Below, in pieces: positions 1-7,238 of a stretch of DNA of 8,430 nt (positions are counted from its first letter, which is position 1; every line of letters starts with the position of its first letter). This DNA is from Christiangramia sp. (lineage in GTDB: Bacteria; Bacteroidota; Bacteroidia; Flavobacteriales; Flavobacteriaceae). The stretch is from positions 1 through 8,430 of the forward strand of contig JAGXII010000149.1 in NCBI GenBank assembly GCA_024635735.1. Reading direction: 5' to 3'. A model generated the notes under the pieces. It searched no databases. It saw only the letters and a list, made by a program, of their open reading frames with translations, and was not told the origin of the DNA. Position numbers and translations under genes: made by a program.

Positions 1-821
1 ACATTATATTGAATATTCTCTTTCATTCTTTTTGCCAGTTCCCTTGGAAGCATATCATTTCCTCCTTTAAGCGTAAACGGCGTTCCTCCCATAAAAAGAC
101 CGGCATCAGATACGGCCATAGAAAGTCCAGAAGTTTCATCAGGTTTAGCGGCAAACCACTGGGTCTTTTTAAATAATTCCACCGCGCCATCACTTGCTCC
201 CTGTTGTTTTAAATATTCTGCCAGAGAAATTTGATCCATTTTAATCAGTGGCGGCTGATCCCAGTTTTTGGGATCACTTACTTCCGGCGGTAAGGTTTTC
301 AGAATATAATTAACCACCATTCCCATTGGACCCATTTTTTGTTCCTCGGGAGTAAGATCAAAAGGCCATTCTACAGTTTCGTCAGGGCCTACGGTAAAAG
401 ATTTTCCATTAAGGTGATAGGTTACCGCTTTTTCGGGCATAGGCCAGGGAAGCCTTTCAAGTTTGAATTCCTCAATAAATTTTAAGGCATGAGTATAAGA
501 AGATGAATAACCTGCAGCTCCCTCTTCTGCATATAAACCTTCGGCGAATGGTTTTCTTAATGTCGAAACCCTTCCTCCGGGACGGTTTCGGGCTTCGAGT
601 ATAGTAACATCATGACCTGCTTTTTTAAGTTCCCACGCAGCTCCAAGACCGGCAAGGCCAGCTCCCAGTACAAGAATTTTCTTTGGATTATTAGTTTTCC
701 CGATAAGAAAGTTTTGAGCAGAAAGCGCTCCCGGAAAAAGAATACCTGTTCCCAGAGCACCAAGTCCCAATTGTTGAACAAACATTTTTCTCGAAATGTG
801 ATTTTTTTCTTTTTTCTCCAT
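1..821 (-). CDS. Flavin (FAD-dependent) amine oxidase, N-terminal 273 codons; 3' end outside window
   Basis: This is the N-terminal part of a flavoprotein oxidase of the monoamine / L-amino-acid oxidase family, which oxidises an amine using FAD and O2. The frame is open from ATG 821 to the left edge. Residues 49-58 read ILVLGAGLAG, the GxGxxG dinucleotide-binding loop, with the ribose-binding acid E76 at the end of the next strand (TILEA) and then RPGGRV (80-85), the amine-oxidase family signature. Residues 10-16 (SRKMFVQ) followed by a hydrophobic stretch and LSAQ (33-36) resemble a Tat leader with RK in place of RR, so export of a folded FAD protein is likely but not proven. Later segments such as FTLKGGNDMLPREL also fit the family (a GG-x-x-x-L segment before the substrate domain). 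No Shine-Dalgarno sequence is visible before the start. The substrate cannot be told from this part. The next gene upstream on the same strand, the tesA-like esterase, is 221 bp away, so an operon is doubtful. Confidence 0.9.
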   Translation of the reverse strand, partial: MEKKEKNHISRKMFVQQLGLGALGTGILFPGALSAQNFLIGKTNNPKKILVLGAGLAGLGAAWELKKAGHDVTILEARNRPGGRVSTLRKPFAEGLYAEEGAAGYSSSYTHALKFIEEFKLERLPWPMPEKAVTYHLNGKSFTVGPDETVEWPFDLTPEEQKMGPMGMVVNYILKTLPPEVSDPKNWDQPPLIKMDQISLAEYLKQQGASDGAVELFKKTQWFAAKPDETSGLSMAVSDAGLFMGGTPFTLKGGNDMLPRELAKRMKENIQYN

Positions 822-999
822 TGTGTTGATTTTAATAGTTAGATAAATGGTCGTAGGGAATTAACAAAAGGAAAAACGCAACCTAACCAGTTGATTTTTA
901 GAATGTAGGGATGAATAAAAATAAGGAAAAAATGGAGAATTTCCAGAAATATTCTATAAGAAGCTGACTTTTATAGATAACTTACCTGTCCTGGTATAT

Positions 1000-1035
1000 A
1001 ACCCGTTAATTTTAGACCATAAAATAAGTCGGGTT
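1000..1035 (-). terminator. Candidate hairpin just after the esterase gene
   Basis: On the minus strand, 7 bases after the esterase stop codon, AACCCG (1035-1030) pairs perfectly with CGGGTT (1005-1000). Between them TTATTTTA and TAAAATTAA pair with one bulged base, leaving a loop of about five bases. On the minus strand no good U-tract follows. On the plus strand the same hairpin is followed by a T-rich stretch, but no plus-strand gene ends there. It may end or protect the esterase transcript. The structure is clear and the function is inferred. Confidence 0.4.
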
Positions 1036-1042
1036 TTGTAAT

Positions 1043-1732
1043 TTATTCTTTTTTAACCAGGGGTTTTAATACTTTCCACACATTTTCAGAAACGATCTTC
1101 TGACCTTTTATAGTGGGATGAATTCCATCCTGCTGATTCAATTCAGGAATTCCCGCAACATCTTCCAGCAGAAAGGGAATTAAAAAAACATCATTTTCTT
1201 CAGCCAGTTCAGGAAAAATATTTTTGAATTGAGAAGTGTAGTCCTGCCCCATATTTGGCGGAATCTGCATACCGGCTAATACAATTTTAGTTTCGGGATT
1301 TTTCTCCCGTACGGTATCTATGATTTCCTGAAGGTTTTTGCGGGTTTCGTTGAGAGGAATACCCCTTAAGCCATCATTAGCACCCAGCTCCAGAACAAAA
1401 ATATCCACATTCTGGTTGAGAATCCATTCCAAACGATTCTTCCCGCTGGCCGTAGTCTCCCCACTCAATCCGGCATTAACTACCTTATAATCAAGATTAA
1501 GAGAATCCAGCTTTTGCTGAATCAAAGCCGGGAAAGATTCATCGGTTTCCAGTCCGTATCCCGCCGTCAGGCTGTTTCCAAAAAACAGGATAACCTTGCT
1601 GTTATCCTTTTGTTCGTTTTTTTGTAATACAGTCTCTTTATCTTTAGACTTCTTTTGTTCCTTTTCTGAATCCTTACAGGAAGCAAAAACAAACAAGAGG
1701 GACATGGAAAATAAGAGTAAAAAGCTTCTCAT
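1043..1732 (-). CDS. tesA: TesA-like SGNH/GDSL arylesterase / lysophospholipase, lipoprotein
   Basis: This is a 229-residue serine hydrolase of the SGNH family, closest in motif pattern to E. coli TesA (thioesterase I / lysophospholipase L1). Block I is FFGNSLTAGYG with nucleophile S54 (GNS rather than GDS). Block II is NAGLSGET near G88. Block III is ELGANDGLRG with N119, nearly identical to the TesA block. Block V is DGIHP with D202 and H205. The N-terminus is a short signal peptide ending FASC, so C19 is the predicted lipidated residue. A Lys/Glu-rich linker of about 27 residues (20-46) follows and would hold the enzyme off the membrane. E. coli TesA is a soluble periplasmic protein, so the anchor is a difference. 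The start at ATG 1732 gives a complete lipoprotein signal. The gene is divergent from the ybbA-ybbP transporter across 71 bp, as in E. coli, which implies a shared role. The exact substrate (lysolipid, acyl-thioester or aryl ester) is not determined by sequence. Confidence 0.92.
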   Translation of the reverse strand: MRSFLLLFSMSLLFVFASCKDSEKEQKKSKDKETVLQKNEQKDNSKVILFFGNSLTAGYGLETDESFPALIQQKLDSLNLDYKVVNAGLSGETTASGKNRLEWILNQNVDIFVLELGANDGLRGIPLNETRKNLQEIIDTVREKNPETKIVLAGMQIPPNMGQDYTSQFKNIFPELAEENDVFLIPFLLEDVAGIPELNQQDGIHPTIKGQKIVSENVWKVLKPLVKKE

Positions 1733-1757
1733 AATGAATAGGTATTTTTTAAAATCA

Positions 1758-1788
1758 TTTCTTTATTTTGCTTGTTTCAATAAAGAAA
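1758..1788. promoter_or_regulatory. Perfect 10-bp inverted repeat between divergent genes (candidate operator)
   Basis: TTTCTTTATT at 1758-1767 is matched exactly by its reverse complement AATAAAGAAA at 1779-1788, with an 11-bp spacer. Arm centres are 21 bp apart, about two helical turns, which suits a dimeric regulator. It sits in the 71-bp gap between the divergent starts at 1732 and 1804, so one bound protein could affect both arms. No convincing Bacteroidota promoter (TTG, then TAnnTTTG) could be placed beside it, and AT-rich DNA yields some such repeats by chance. Confidence 0.4.
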
Positions 1789-1803
1789 CTCAAAAGCCTG
1801 AAG

Positions 1804-2487
1804 ATGTCAAAGATATTAAACGTTCGAAACCTGACGAAAACTTATACCAGCGGGAATAAAGAATTAACCGTTTTGCAAGATATTAGTTTTGAGGTTGAAA
1901 AAGGAGAAAGCTTTGCCATTGTAGGACCTTCAGGTAGCGGAAAAACCACTTTACTAGGTTTGTGTGCCGGGCTCGACAGGCCCGATTCAGGTGAAATTGA
2001 ATTATGTGGCACATCTTTAACTCCCCTTTCTGAAGATGAGCGGGCATTACTTAGAAACCAGAAAGTAGGTTTTGTTTTTCAGAATTTTCAGTTATTATCA
2101 ACCCTTACGGCGCTTGAAAATGTCGCTGTCCCACTGGAACTTCAGGGAAATAAAGACGCATCTAAACTAAGTAAAGAATTGCTGGATAAAGTAGGCCTGG
2201 GGGACCGTTTTCACCATTATCCCTCACAGCTTTCAGGAGGAGAACAACAGCGGGTAGCGCTCGCCAGAGCTTTCAGTAATAATCCTTCTATATTATTCGC
2301 CTATGAGCCTACCGGAAATCTGGATGAAGAAACCGGAAAAAAAGTTGTGGATCTTCTTATTGAACTTAACAGGATATCTGGCACCACCCTGGTAATTGTT
2401 ACTCATGATATGGACCTGGCCCGAAAAACGGAACGGATCCTGAAATTAAAAGGCGGAAAAGTGATAGAAACCCAGAAGATAGGATAA
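1804..2487 (+). CDS. ybbA: YbbA-like ABC transporter ATPase with altered Walker B
   Basis: This 227-residue cytoplasmic ATPase is of the LolD/MacB/YbbA group and powers the permease encoded next. E. coli YbbA is almost the same length. Motifs in order: A-loop Y14; Walker A GPSGSGKTT (41-49); Q-loop Q93; signature LSGGEQQR (143-150); Walker B segment ILFAYEPTGNLD (163-174); H-loop H201. The Walker B Asp that helps place Mg2+ is Tyr (Y167, codon TAT at 2302-2304), where the family has DEPTGNLD; the next residue, catalytic E168, is kept. One base change from GAT would explain it, so this is a real loss or change of activity, or a sequence error. ATG 1804 was chosen over an in-frame TTG at 1768, because the TTG adds 12 residues that match nothing in the family and falls next to the inverted repeat. 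No Shine-Dalgarno sequence is seen. The stop codon overlaps the permease start by one base. Confidence 0.93.
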   Translation: MSKILNVRNLTKTYTSGNKELTVLQDISFEVEKGESFAIVGPSGSGKTTLLGLCAGLDRPDSGEIELCGTSLTPLSEDERALLRNQKVGFVFQNFQLLSTLTALENVAVPLELQGNKDASKLSKELLDKVGLGDRFHHYPSQLSGGEQQRVALARAFSNNPSILFAYEPTGNLDEETGKKVVDLLIELNRISGTTLVIVTHDMDLARKTERILKLKGGKVIETQKIG

Positions 2488-5030
2488 TGAAAAAAAACAG
2501 AACTTCTGCCGGCTTCAAATGGATTCTAAAAATGGCATGGCGTGATGGCAAAGCCAGCAGTCGAAAATTAATGCTATTCATGGCCTCCATTATTCTTGGA
2601 ATCGCCGCAGTAGTTTCTATCCAGTCTTTCAGCAATAATTTACGTGAGAATATAGCTCTGCAGTCTAAATCTCTTATGGGAGCCGACTATATTATTGATA
2701 GTGATAATCCTATTAATCAAAAGGTTTCGGGTATAATTGATTCCCTTGGAGGTGCAAATGGTGAAGAAATAAGCTTCGCCTCCATGGCTGCTTTCCCGGA
2801 AGCCGATAAAACAAAGCTGGTACGGGTTCGCGGAATTAAGGGCGATTTTCCTTTCTATGGAGATTTAGAGACGGAGCCGAAGGAAGCGGGCAAAAATTAT
2901 CAAAATCAAAATGCTGCTCTTGTTGATGCAACCGTAATGCTTCAGCTGGGAATTACTCCCGGTGATAAAATTAAAATTGGAAATGTCATTTTCCCTATAG
3001 CCGGTGCGCTTAAATCTGTTCCCGGGAGTTCCGGCGTATTTAGCTCCATTGCCCCTCCTGTATTGATTCCTTATAAATTTATAGAAGAAAGCGGCCTCGT
3101 TCAAACAGGAAGCCGAATTGATTACAAATATTACTTTGTAGCTCCGCCAGAAATGGACATGGAAAAGCTGGATAAAGATTTAGATCCTGTCCTTGATGCT
3201 GCGGAAGCCGATTTGGACACACATACTTCTACCAGTGAAAGAATGGGAAGGCGATATGAGAATTTTGGCAGGTTCCTTAATCTTGTGGCTTTTATTGCAC
3301 TTTTACTCGGATGTGTGGGAATTTCCAGTGCCATCCATATTTATATAAAAGAGAAATTAAAAGCGGTGGCCGTTCTTAAATGTCTTGGGGCAAGCCGCAG
3401 ACAAACTTTTCTCATATTTCTTACCCAAATTGCGGCAATGGGATTACTGGGAGGAATTGCAGGAACCGCTATTGGCCTTTTATTGCAACAATTATTCCCG
3501 CTAATCCTGGACGATTTTCTACCCGTAGCAGTTGATGTGACTTTTCAGCCAGGTATCATCTTTATGGGATTGTTGTTGGGATTGGTCATGTCCGTCCTAT
3601 TTGCGCTTTATCCACTAATTGGCACCTTATACATTTCTCCTTTAGAGGCTCTAAGGGTGCAGGGGAAAAGGCACAAAAAATCAAAGCGAGCAGGGATCCT
3701 GGTTTTATCGGGGATCTTTTTGTTTATTTTTCTATTCGCTCTCTGGTTACTGGAAGACCCTCAATATTCACTTTCCTTTCTTTTAGGGATCATTATTACC
3801 TTTTCGGTGCTTGCTGGAGTCGCCCATTTATTTATGGCAGCCATTAAAAAATATTTCCCTACTTCCTGGGGTTTTATCGCAAGACAGAGCTTACTCAATC
3901 TATTCAGGCCGGAAAATCAAACCCTGATCCTGGTTCTAGCAATAGGCCTGGGAACTTTTTTGATCAGCACCCTTTATTTCACAAAAGATTTACTATTATC
4001 ACAGGCTTCACTGGACGATCAGGCCAGTAGCCCGAATATGATATTACTGGATGTTCAACAGGAGCAAAAAGATTCTGTGGCCAGTACTATTGAAAATAAT
4101 AAACTTCCGGTGCTTGAAAATATTCCTATCGTAACAATGAGGGTGGAAAGTTTAAATGGAAGGTCGGTAAATGATATCAGAAAAGATTCCACTTCCGGAA
4201 TTAATGGCTGGATTTTAAGCCATGAGTTTAGAACCACTTACAGAGATTCTTTAATACCGTCTGAAACGCTTGAGGAAGGAATCTGGAAAGAAAGATCTTC
4301 GGCCAAAGAATACGTTCCAATTTCAGTTAGCCGGAACTTTGCCGACGATGCAAAAGTTAAAGTTGGAGACACCGTAAGTTTCAATATTCAGGGTGTATTA
4401 CTGGAAACCGTTATAGGTAGTATTAGACTGGTGGACTGGAGTCGCATGCAATTAAATTTTTCCATTGTTTTTCCTACCGGAGTTCTTGAGAAAGCTCCAC
4501 AATTTCGAATTCTCACTACTAAAGTACCTGACGAGGAAAGTTCAGCCAATTTGCAAAAGGAACTTGTTCAAAAATTTCCGAATGTTTCCATTCTGGACTT
4601 ACGGCAAATACTTTCAGTTATAGAAAATATTTTAAATAAAATCTCCTGGCTGATCAATTTTATGGCTTTCTTTAGTATTCTCACCGGGATTATCGTTTTA
4701 ATAGGAGCTATTCGAACGAGCAAGTATCAGCGTATAAAAGAGAGTGTTCTCTTAAGGACTTTAGGCGCGAAAAGCAGTCAGATTTTAAAAATACTTGCTT
4801 TGGAATACATGTATATAGGGATTATAGGGGGATTATCCGGAATCCTACTCTCTTTGCTGGGGAGCCAGTTACTGGCATATTTTGTTTTTGACACTACTTT
4901 TATTCCGTCTCTGGTTCCATTCATTATTTTACTTCCGGGAATAATCCTACTTGTACTAATTATTGGCCTGTTAAACAGCCTTAGTGTGATCCAGAGTCCG
5001 CCATTGGAAGTTTTGCGAAAAGAGCTTTAA
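2487..5030 (+). CDS. ybbP: YbbP-like ABC transporter permease (FtsX/MacB superfamily, duplicated)
   Basis: This 847-residue inner-membrane permease partners the preceding ATPase; E. coli YbbP is about 800 residues. Ten helices are predicted by eye at about 28-47, 262-285, 309-335, 357-379, 402-421, 429-451, 478-498, 720-743, 775-797 and 812-832. Two large periplasmic MacB-PCD-like domains lie at about 48-260 and 500-718. Each half ends in an FtsX-type core with a coupling segment: AVLKCLGASRRQ (295-306) and SVLLRTLGAKSSQ (753-765), then SPLEALRVQ (385-392) and SPPLEVLRKEL (837-847). This is an internal duplication. FtsX/MacB-type permeases are mechanotransmitters: ATP use in the cytoplasm drives movement of the periplasmic domains. 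YbbA-YbbP is reported to work with TesA in E. coli, probably taking hydrophobic molecules from the membrane for hydrolysis; that role here is inferred. The start is set by the TAATG overlap with ybbA, so the two are translationally coupled. The frame is intact throughout. Confidence 0.93.
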   Translation: MKKNRTSAGFKWILKMAWRDGKASSRKLMLFMASIILGIAAVVSIQSFSNNLRENIALQSKSLMGADYIIDSDNPINQKVSGIIDSLGGANGEEISFASMAAFPEADKTKLVRVRGIKGDFPFYGDLETEPKEAGKNYQNQNAALVDATVMLQLGITPGDKIKIGNVIFPIAGALKSVPGSSGVFSSIAPPVLIPYKFIEESGLVQTGSRIDYKYYFVAPPEMDMEKLDKDLDPVLDAAEADLDTHTSTSERMGRRYENFGRFLNLVAFIALLLGCVGISSAIHIYIKEKLKAVAVLKCLGASRRQTFLIFLTQIAAMGLLGGIAGTAIGLLLQQLFPLILDDFLPVAVDVTFQPGIIFMGLLLGLVMSVLFALYPLIGTLYISPLEALRVQGKRHKKSKRAGILVLSGIFLFIFLFALWLLEDPQYSLSFLLGIIITFSVLAGVAHLFMAAIKKYFPTSWGFIARQSLLNLFRPENQTLILVLAIGLGTFLISTLYFTKDLLLSQASLDDQASSPNMILLDVQQEQKDSVASTIENNKLPVLENIPIVTMRVESLNGRSVNDIRKDSTSGINGWILSHEFRTTYRDSLIPSETLEEGIWKERSSAKEYVPISVSRNFADDAKVKVGDTVSFNIQGVLLETVIGSIRLVDWSRMQLNFSIVFPTGVLEKAPQFRILTTKVPDEESSANLQKELVQKFPNVSILDLRQILSVIENILNKISWLINFMAFFSILTGIIVLIGAIRTSKYQRIKESVLLRTLGAKSSQILKILALEYMYIGIIGGLSGILLSLLGSQLLAYFVFDTTFIPSLVPFIILLPGIILLVLIIGLLNSLSVIQSPPLEVLRKEL

Positions 5031-5282
5031 ATACCATTTATTTAATTTTTTCCTATTAAATTTTATTTATAACCCCGATACATATTTTCTTGACGTTTTT
5101 CATTTCCCTCAATTTTATTAACATTTTTTTATAATTTTTTAACTAATTTTAAGGTCGTTCTGATGACACAAAATAATATTAGCGTTTTAACCTATCCTAA
5201 ATCTGGTTTTATATGGGAATAAACTTTCCATTGGCAGGAGTTTTCTTGTTAAAAAAAGAAAAGGGAATATAATTTTTAAAAT
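5031..5282 (+). promoter_or_regulatory. AT-rich spacer: weak hairpin and possible promoter before the kinase
   Basis: This gap follows ybbP and precedes the kinase. A weak AT-only hairpin, TTTAAT (5041-5046) with ATTAAA (5055-5060), is followed by a T-rich run and could mark the end of the ybbP transcript. TTG at 5246-5248 and TAATTTTT at 5270-5277 (one base off TAnnTTTG, 21-bp spacer) resemble a Bacteroidota promoter, but that would start RNA almost at the ATG of 5283. A second TTG (5090-5092) has no good partner. No RNA gene or small coding region was seen. Confidence 0.25.
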
Positions 5283-7238
5283 ATGATCTCCAGATCATCT
5301 TTAATTCGTCTTCTATCCCTTGGAGTATTAATAATAAGTCTTATTGTTATTTTTAGCTGGAGAGCCGATTTCAAATTTTTCCTGGGAATTTTCCCCGGCG
5401 CCCCAACCATGAAATTCAATACCGCATTACTTTTTCTGCTTTCAAGTTTAGGGTTGCTCAGTAGTACTAAAAAAGATGACACATTCACCTATTTAAATTA
5501 TCTTTTAGGTTCACTTATAATACTTCTTAGCCTTACAACTTTAGTTCAATTCATTGCCGGAATAGATTTTGGAATAGATAATTTCTTGTATAAAGATGAT
5601 CTTACTCTCAATTATCCTGGAAGGATGGCAAGGGCTACCGCCTTTTGCTTTGCTCTTTTTGGTTTAGCCTTAATCAGCTCAAAGCTAAAGGGAAATATAA
5701 CCAGAAAAATAACAAAATATTCACTGGCCGTCATCGCTTTAATTACAATTCTGGCGGCATTAACCTATTTCCTGCAGGCATTCGCATCTACTAAAGTGCT
5801 TATTTTTAATTCGATGGCCTTCCATACGGCTTTAAGTTTTTTTATACTCGCCCTTGGTCTTTCCCTCTGCAATCCAAAGAGTAGTTACATAGACCTGCTT
5901 TCAGGTGAAGAACTGGGAAGTAAACTGGCACGTAAGTTATTACCATTTCTAATATTCCTGCCGCTGGCCCTAAGTTTAGTTTTATTATACATCACTGCTA
6001 CTCAAAGTCTCAATACAGAGTTAGGGATCACCTTGTATACGATTTTCTATGCTGTTTTCGGAATATTTTTCACTTCCTGGGTGGCCTATAAATTAAATCA
6101 TCAGGATTCAGAAAGGCTTAAGCTCGAAAAATCATTGTATAAAACAAACCAGGAATTAAATGAAACTATTCGGTTTAAAAAACAGCTGGTACGCACTTCT
6201 CCTGACACGATCATGATTATTAATCTCAATGATCAGAAAGTTCGTTATATCAATAAAGATATTAATCCTGGATTGGGTATGGGAAAAGAACGTATCCAGG
6301 GAATGAATATAGCGGAGATTCTTCCGTTCGTTCATCCCAGGGATCGGGAAACCCTTATCGATCTTCATAAAAACCTATTGAAATCTACAGATGATGACAT
6401 TCATGATATTGAAATAAGGTTAAAACTTAAAGGAACTAACTGGGAGTGGTTTAGTGTACGCGGGAAAGTTTTTAATAGAAGAGATGAAAACTGGGTAGAC
6501 GAATATGTGCTTCTGGTAAGAAATATTAATGAACAAAAAAGCACTCAAAAGGATTTAATGAATGCAGAAAAGTTTTCCATCCAGGGAGAACTGGCGCGAA
6601 TGCTTGCCCATGAACTGAGGAATCCAATCGCAAGTATTAGTATGGCCACAGAGGTGCTGGGACATAAAGTGGGTAGCTCCCAAAAAGAGGATTTAAAAAA
6701 TTATTTTCAAATCCTGAGCCGAAGTGCCAAGACCTTAGACAAGCTGGTGACAAATATTTTGACTTCAGCCAATTATTCACCCTGTGTTTTAAAAGAAGAA
6801 GATCTCGCTTGCATAATTGATTCCAGTATAGAAAAAGCCTCAGACAGGATATACCTTTCTGGTATCACTATAAATAAAAGATATCAGGAAGGATGTTACC
6901 CGGTGCTCGCCGATAAAGAGAAGTTGGAGATAGCTATTGTAAATATTCTCGTGAATGCCAGTGAAGCTGTAGTACCTGACGAAGGTAGGATTGAAATTAA
7001 AATTGAAAATAATAATACAGATTTTCTGTTAAGTATAAGTGATAATGGCCACGGTTTGGAAAGTGACCAGATAGATAAGCTCTTTGATGCTTTTTATACT
7101 AATAAGGATACCGGGGTGGGAGTTGGACTAAATTCAGTAAAGAATATTATGGAGGAACACGATGCCAAAATTGAAGTGTTTAGCAAACCTAATCAGGGCG
7201 CGACTTTCAAAATGTACTTTCATAAAATTGAAGCCTGA
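5283..7238 (+). CDS. Membrane-bound PAS sensor histidine kinase (orphan)
   Basis: This 651-residue two-component sensor senses through its membrane domain and/or PAS domain, autophosphorylates on His and passes phosphate to a response regulator not present in the window. About eight helices fill residues 8-268 (8-25, 44-60, 72-93, 117-133, 146-165, 178-195, 217-237, 248-268). A short coiled-coil-like segment (274-300) leads to a PAS/PAC domain (about 303-418, with FVHPRDRETL at 349-358). Kinase core: H-box AHELRNPIA with H443; N-box NILVNASEA with N558; G1 box SDNGHGL (586-592); F-box FDAFYTNK; G2 box GVGVGLNSVKNIMEEH (611-626). All key residues are present, so it should be active. The boxes resemble NtrB/ZraS-type kinases. 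The sensor part contains the same helix motif three times (separate entry). There is no receiver domain, so it is not a hybrid. The last 19 bases overlap the convergent membrane ORF. The signal is unknown. Confidence 0.93.
   Translation: MISRSSLIRLLSLGVLIISLIVIFSWRADFKFFLGIFPGAPTMKFNTALLFLLSSLGLLSSTKKDDTFTYLNYLLGSLIILLSLTTLVQFIAGIDFGIDNFLYKDDLTLNYPGRMARATAFCFALFGLALISSKLKGNITRKITKYSLAVIALITILAALTYFLQAFASTKVLIFNSMAFHTALSFFILALGLSLCNPKSSYIDLLSGEELGSKLARKLLPFLIFLPLALSLVLLYITATQSLNTELGITLYTIFYAVFGIFFTSWVAYKLNHQDSERLKLEKSLYKTNQELNETIRFKKQLVRTSPDTIMIINLNDQKVRYINKDINPGLGMGKERIQGMNIAEILPFVHPRDRETLIDLHKNLLKSTDDDIHDIEIRLKLKGTNWEWFSVRGKVFNRRDENWVDEYVLLVRNINEQKSTQKDLMNAEKFSIQGELARMLAHELRNPIASISMATEVLGHKVGSSQKEDLKNYFQILSRSAKTLDKLVTNILTSANYSPCVLKEEDLACIIDSSIEKASDRIYLSGITINKRYQEGCYPVLADKEKLEIAIVNILVNASEAVVPDEGRIEIKIENNNTDFLLSISDNGHGLESDQIDKLFDAFYTNKDTGVGVGLNSVKNIMEEHDAKIEVFSKPNQGATFKMYFHKIEA
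5409..5867 (+). repeat. Threefold helix motif in the kinase sensor domain
   Basis: Three copies of a pattern close to M-x-x-x-T-A-x-x-F-x-x-x-x-L-x-L occur at protein residues 43-59 (MKFNTALLFLLSSLGLL), 115-132 (MARATAFCFALFGLALIS) and 178-195 (MAFHTALSFFILALGLSL). Copies 1 and 2 are preceded by aromatic-P-G (FPG, YPG), and each motif helix follows another helix, so the unit is a two-helix hairpin. DNA copies start at 5409, 5625 and 5814. They are diverged at DNA level, so this is an old protein-level repeat. Confidence 0.6.

Noticed and set aside
557..842. Short ORFs on both strands in the amine oxidase 5' region
   Set aside because: They are in other frames of the amine oxidase, which has a clear FAD motif in its own frame.
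936..955. Imperfect palindrome AGAATTTCCAGAAATATTCT upstream of the amine oxidase
   Set aside because: The arms are short and interrupted, the DNA is AT-rich, and nothing links the site to a regulator.
822..960. Promoter for the amine oxidase on the minus strand (TTG, 19-bp gap, TATCTAAC)
   Set aside because: Spacing fits a Bacteroidota promoter, but the second box matches TAnnTTTG at only three of its six fixed positions, too weak to call.
1768..1803. Upstream TTG start for the ATPase, adding 12 residues
   Set aside because: The extension matches no family pattern, starts with TTG and lies next to the inverted repeat. ATG 1804 gives the normal YbbA length.
2399..4237. Minus-strand ORFs inside the permease and ATPase genes
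   Set aside because: They are short shadows opposite well-supported coding frames and have no start-site context or family pattern.
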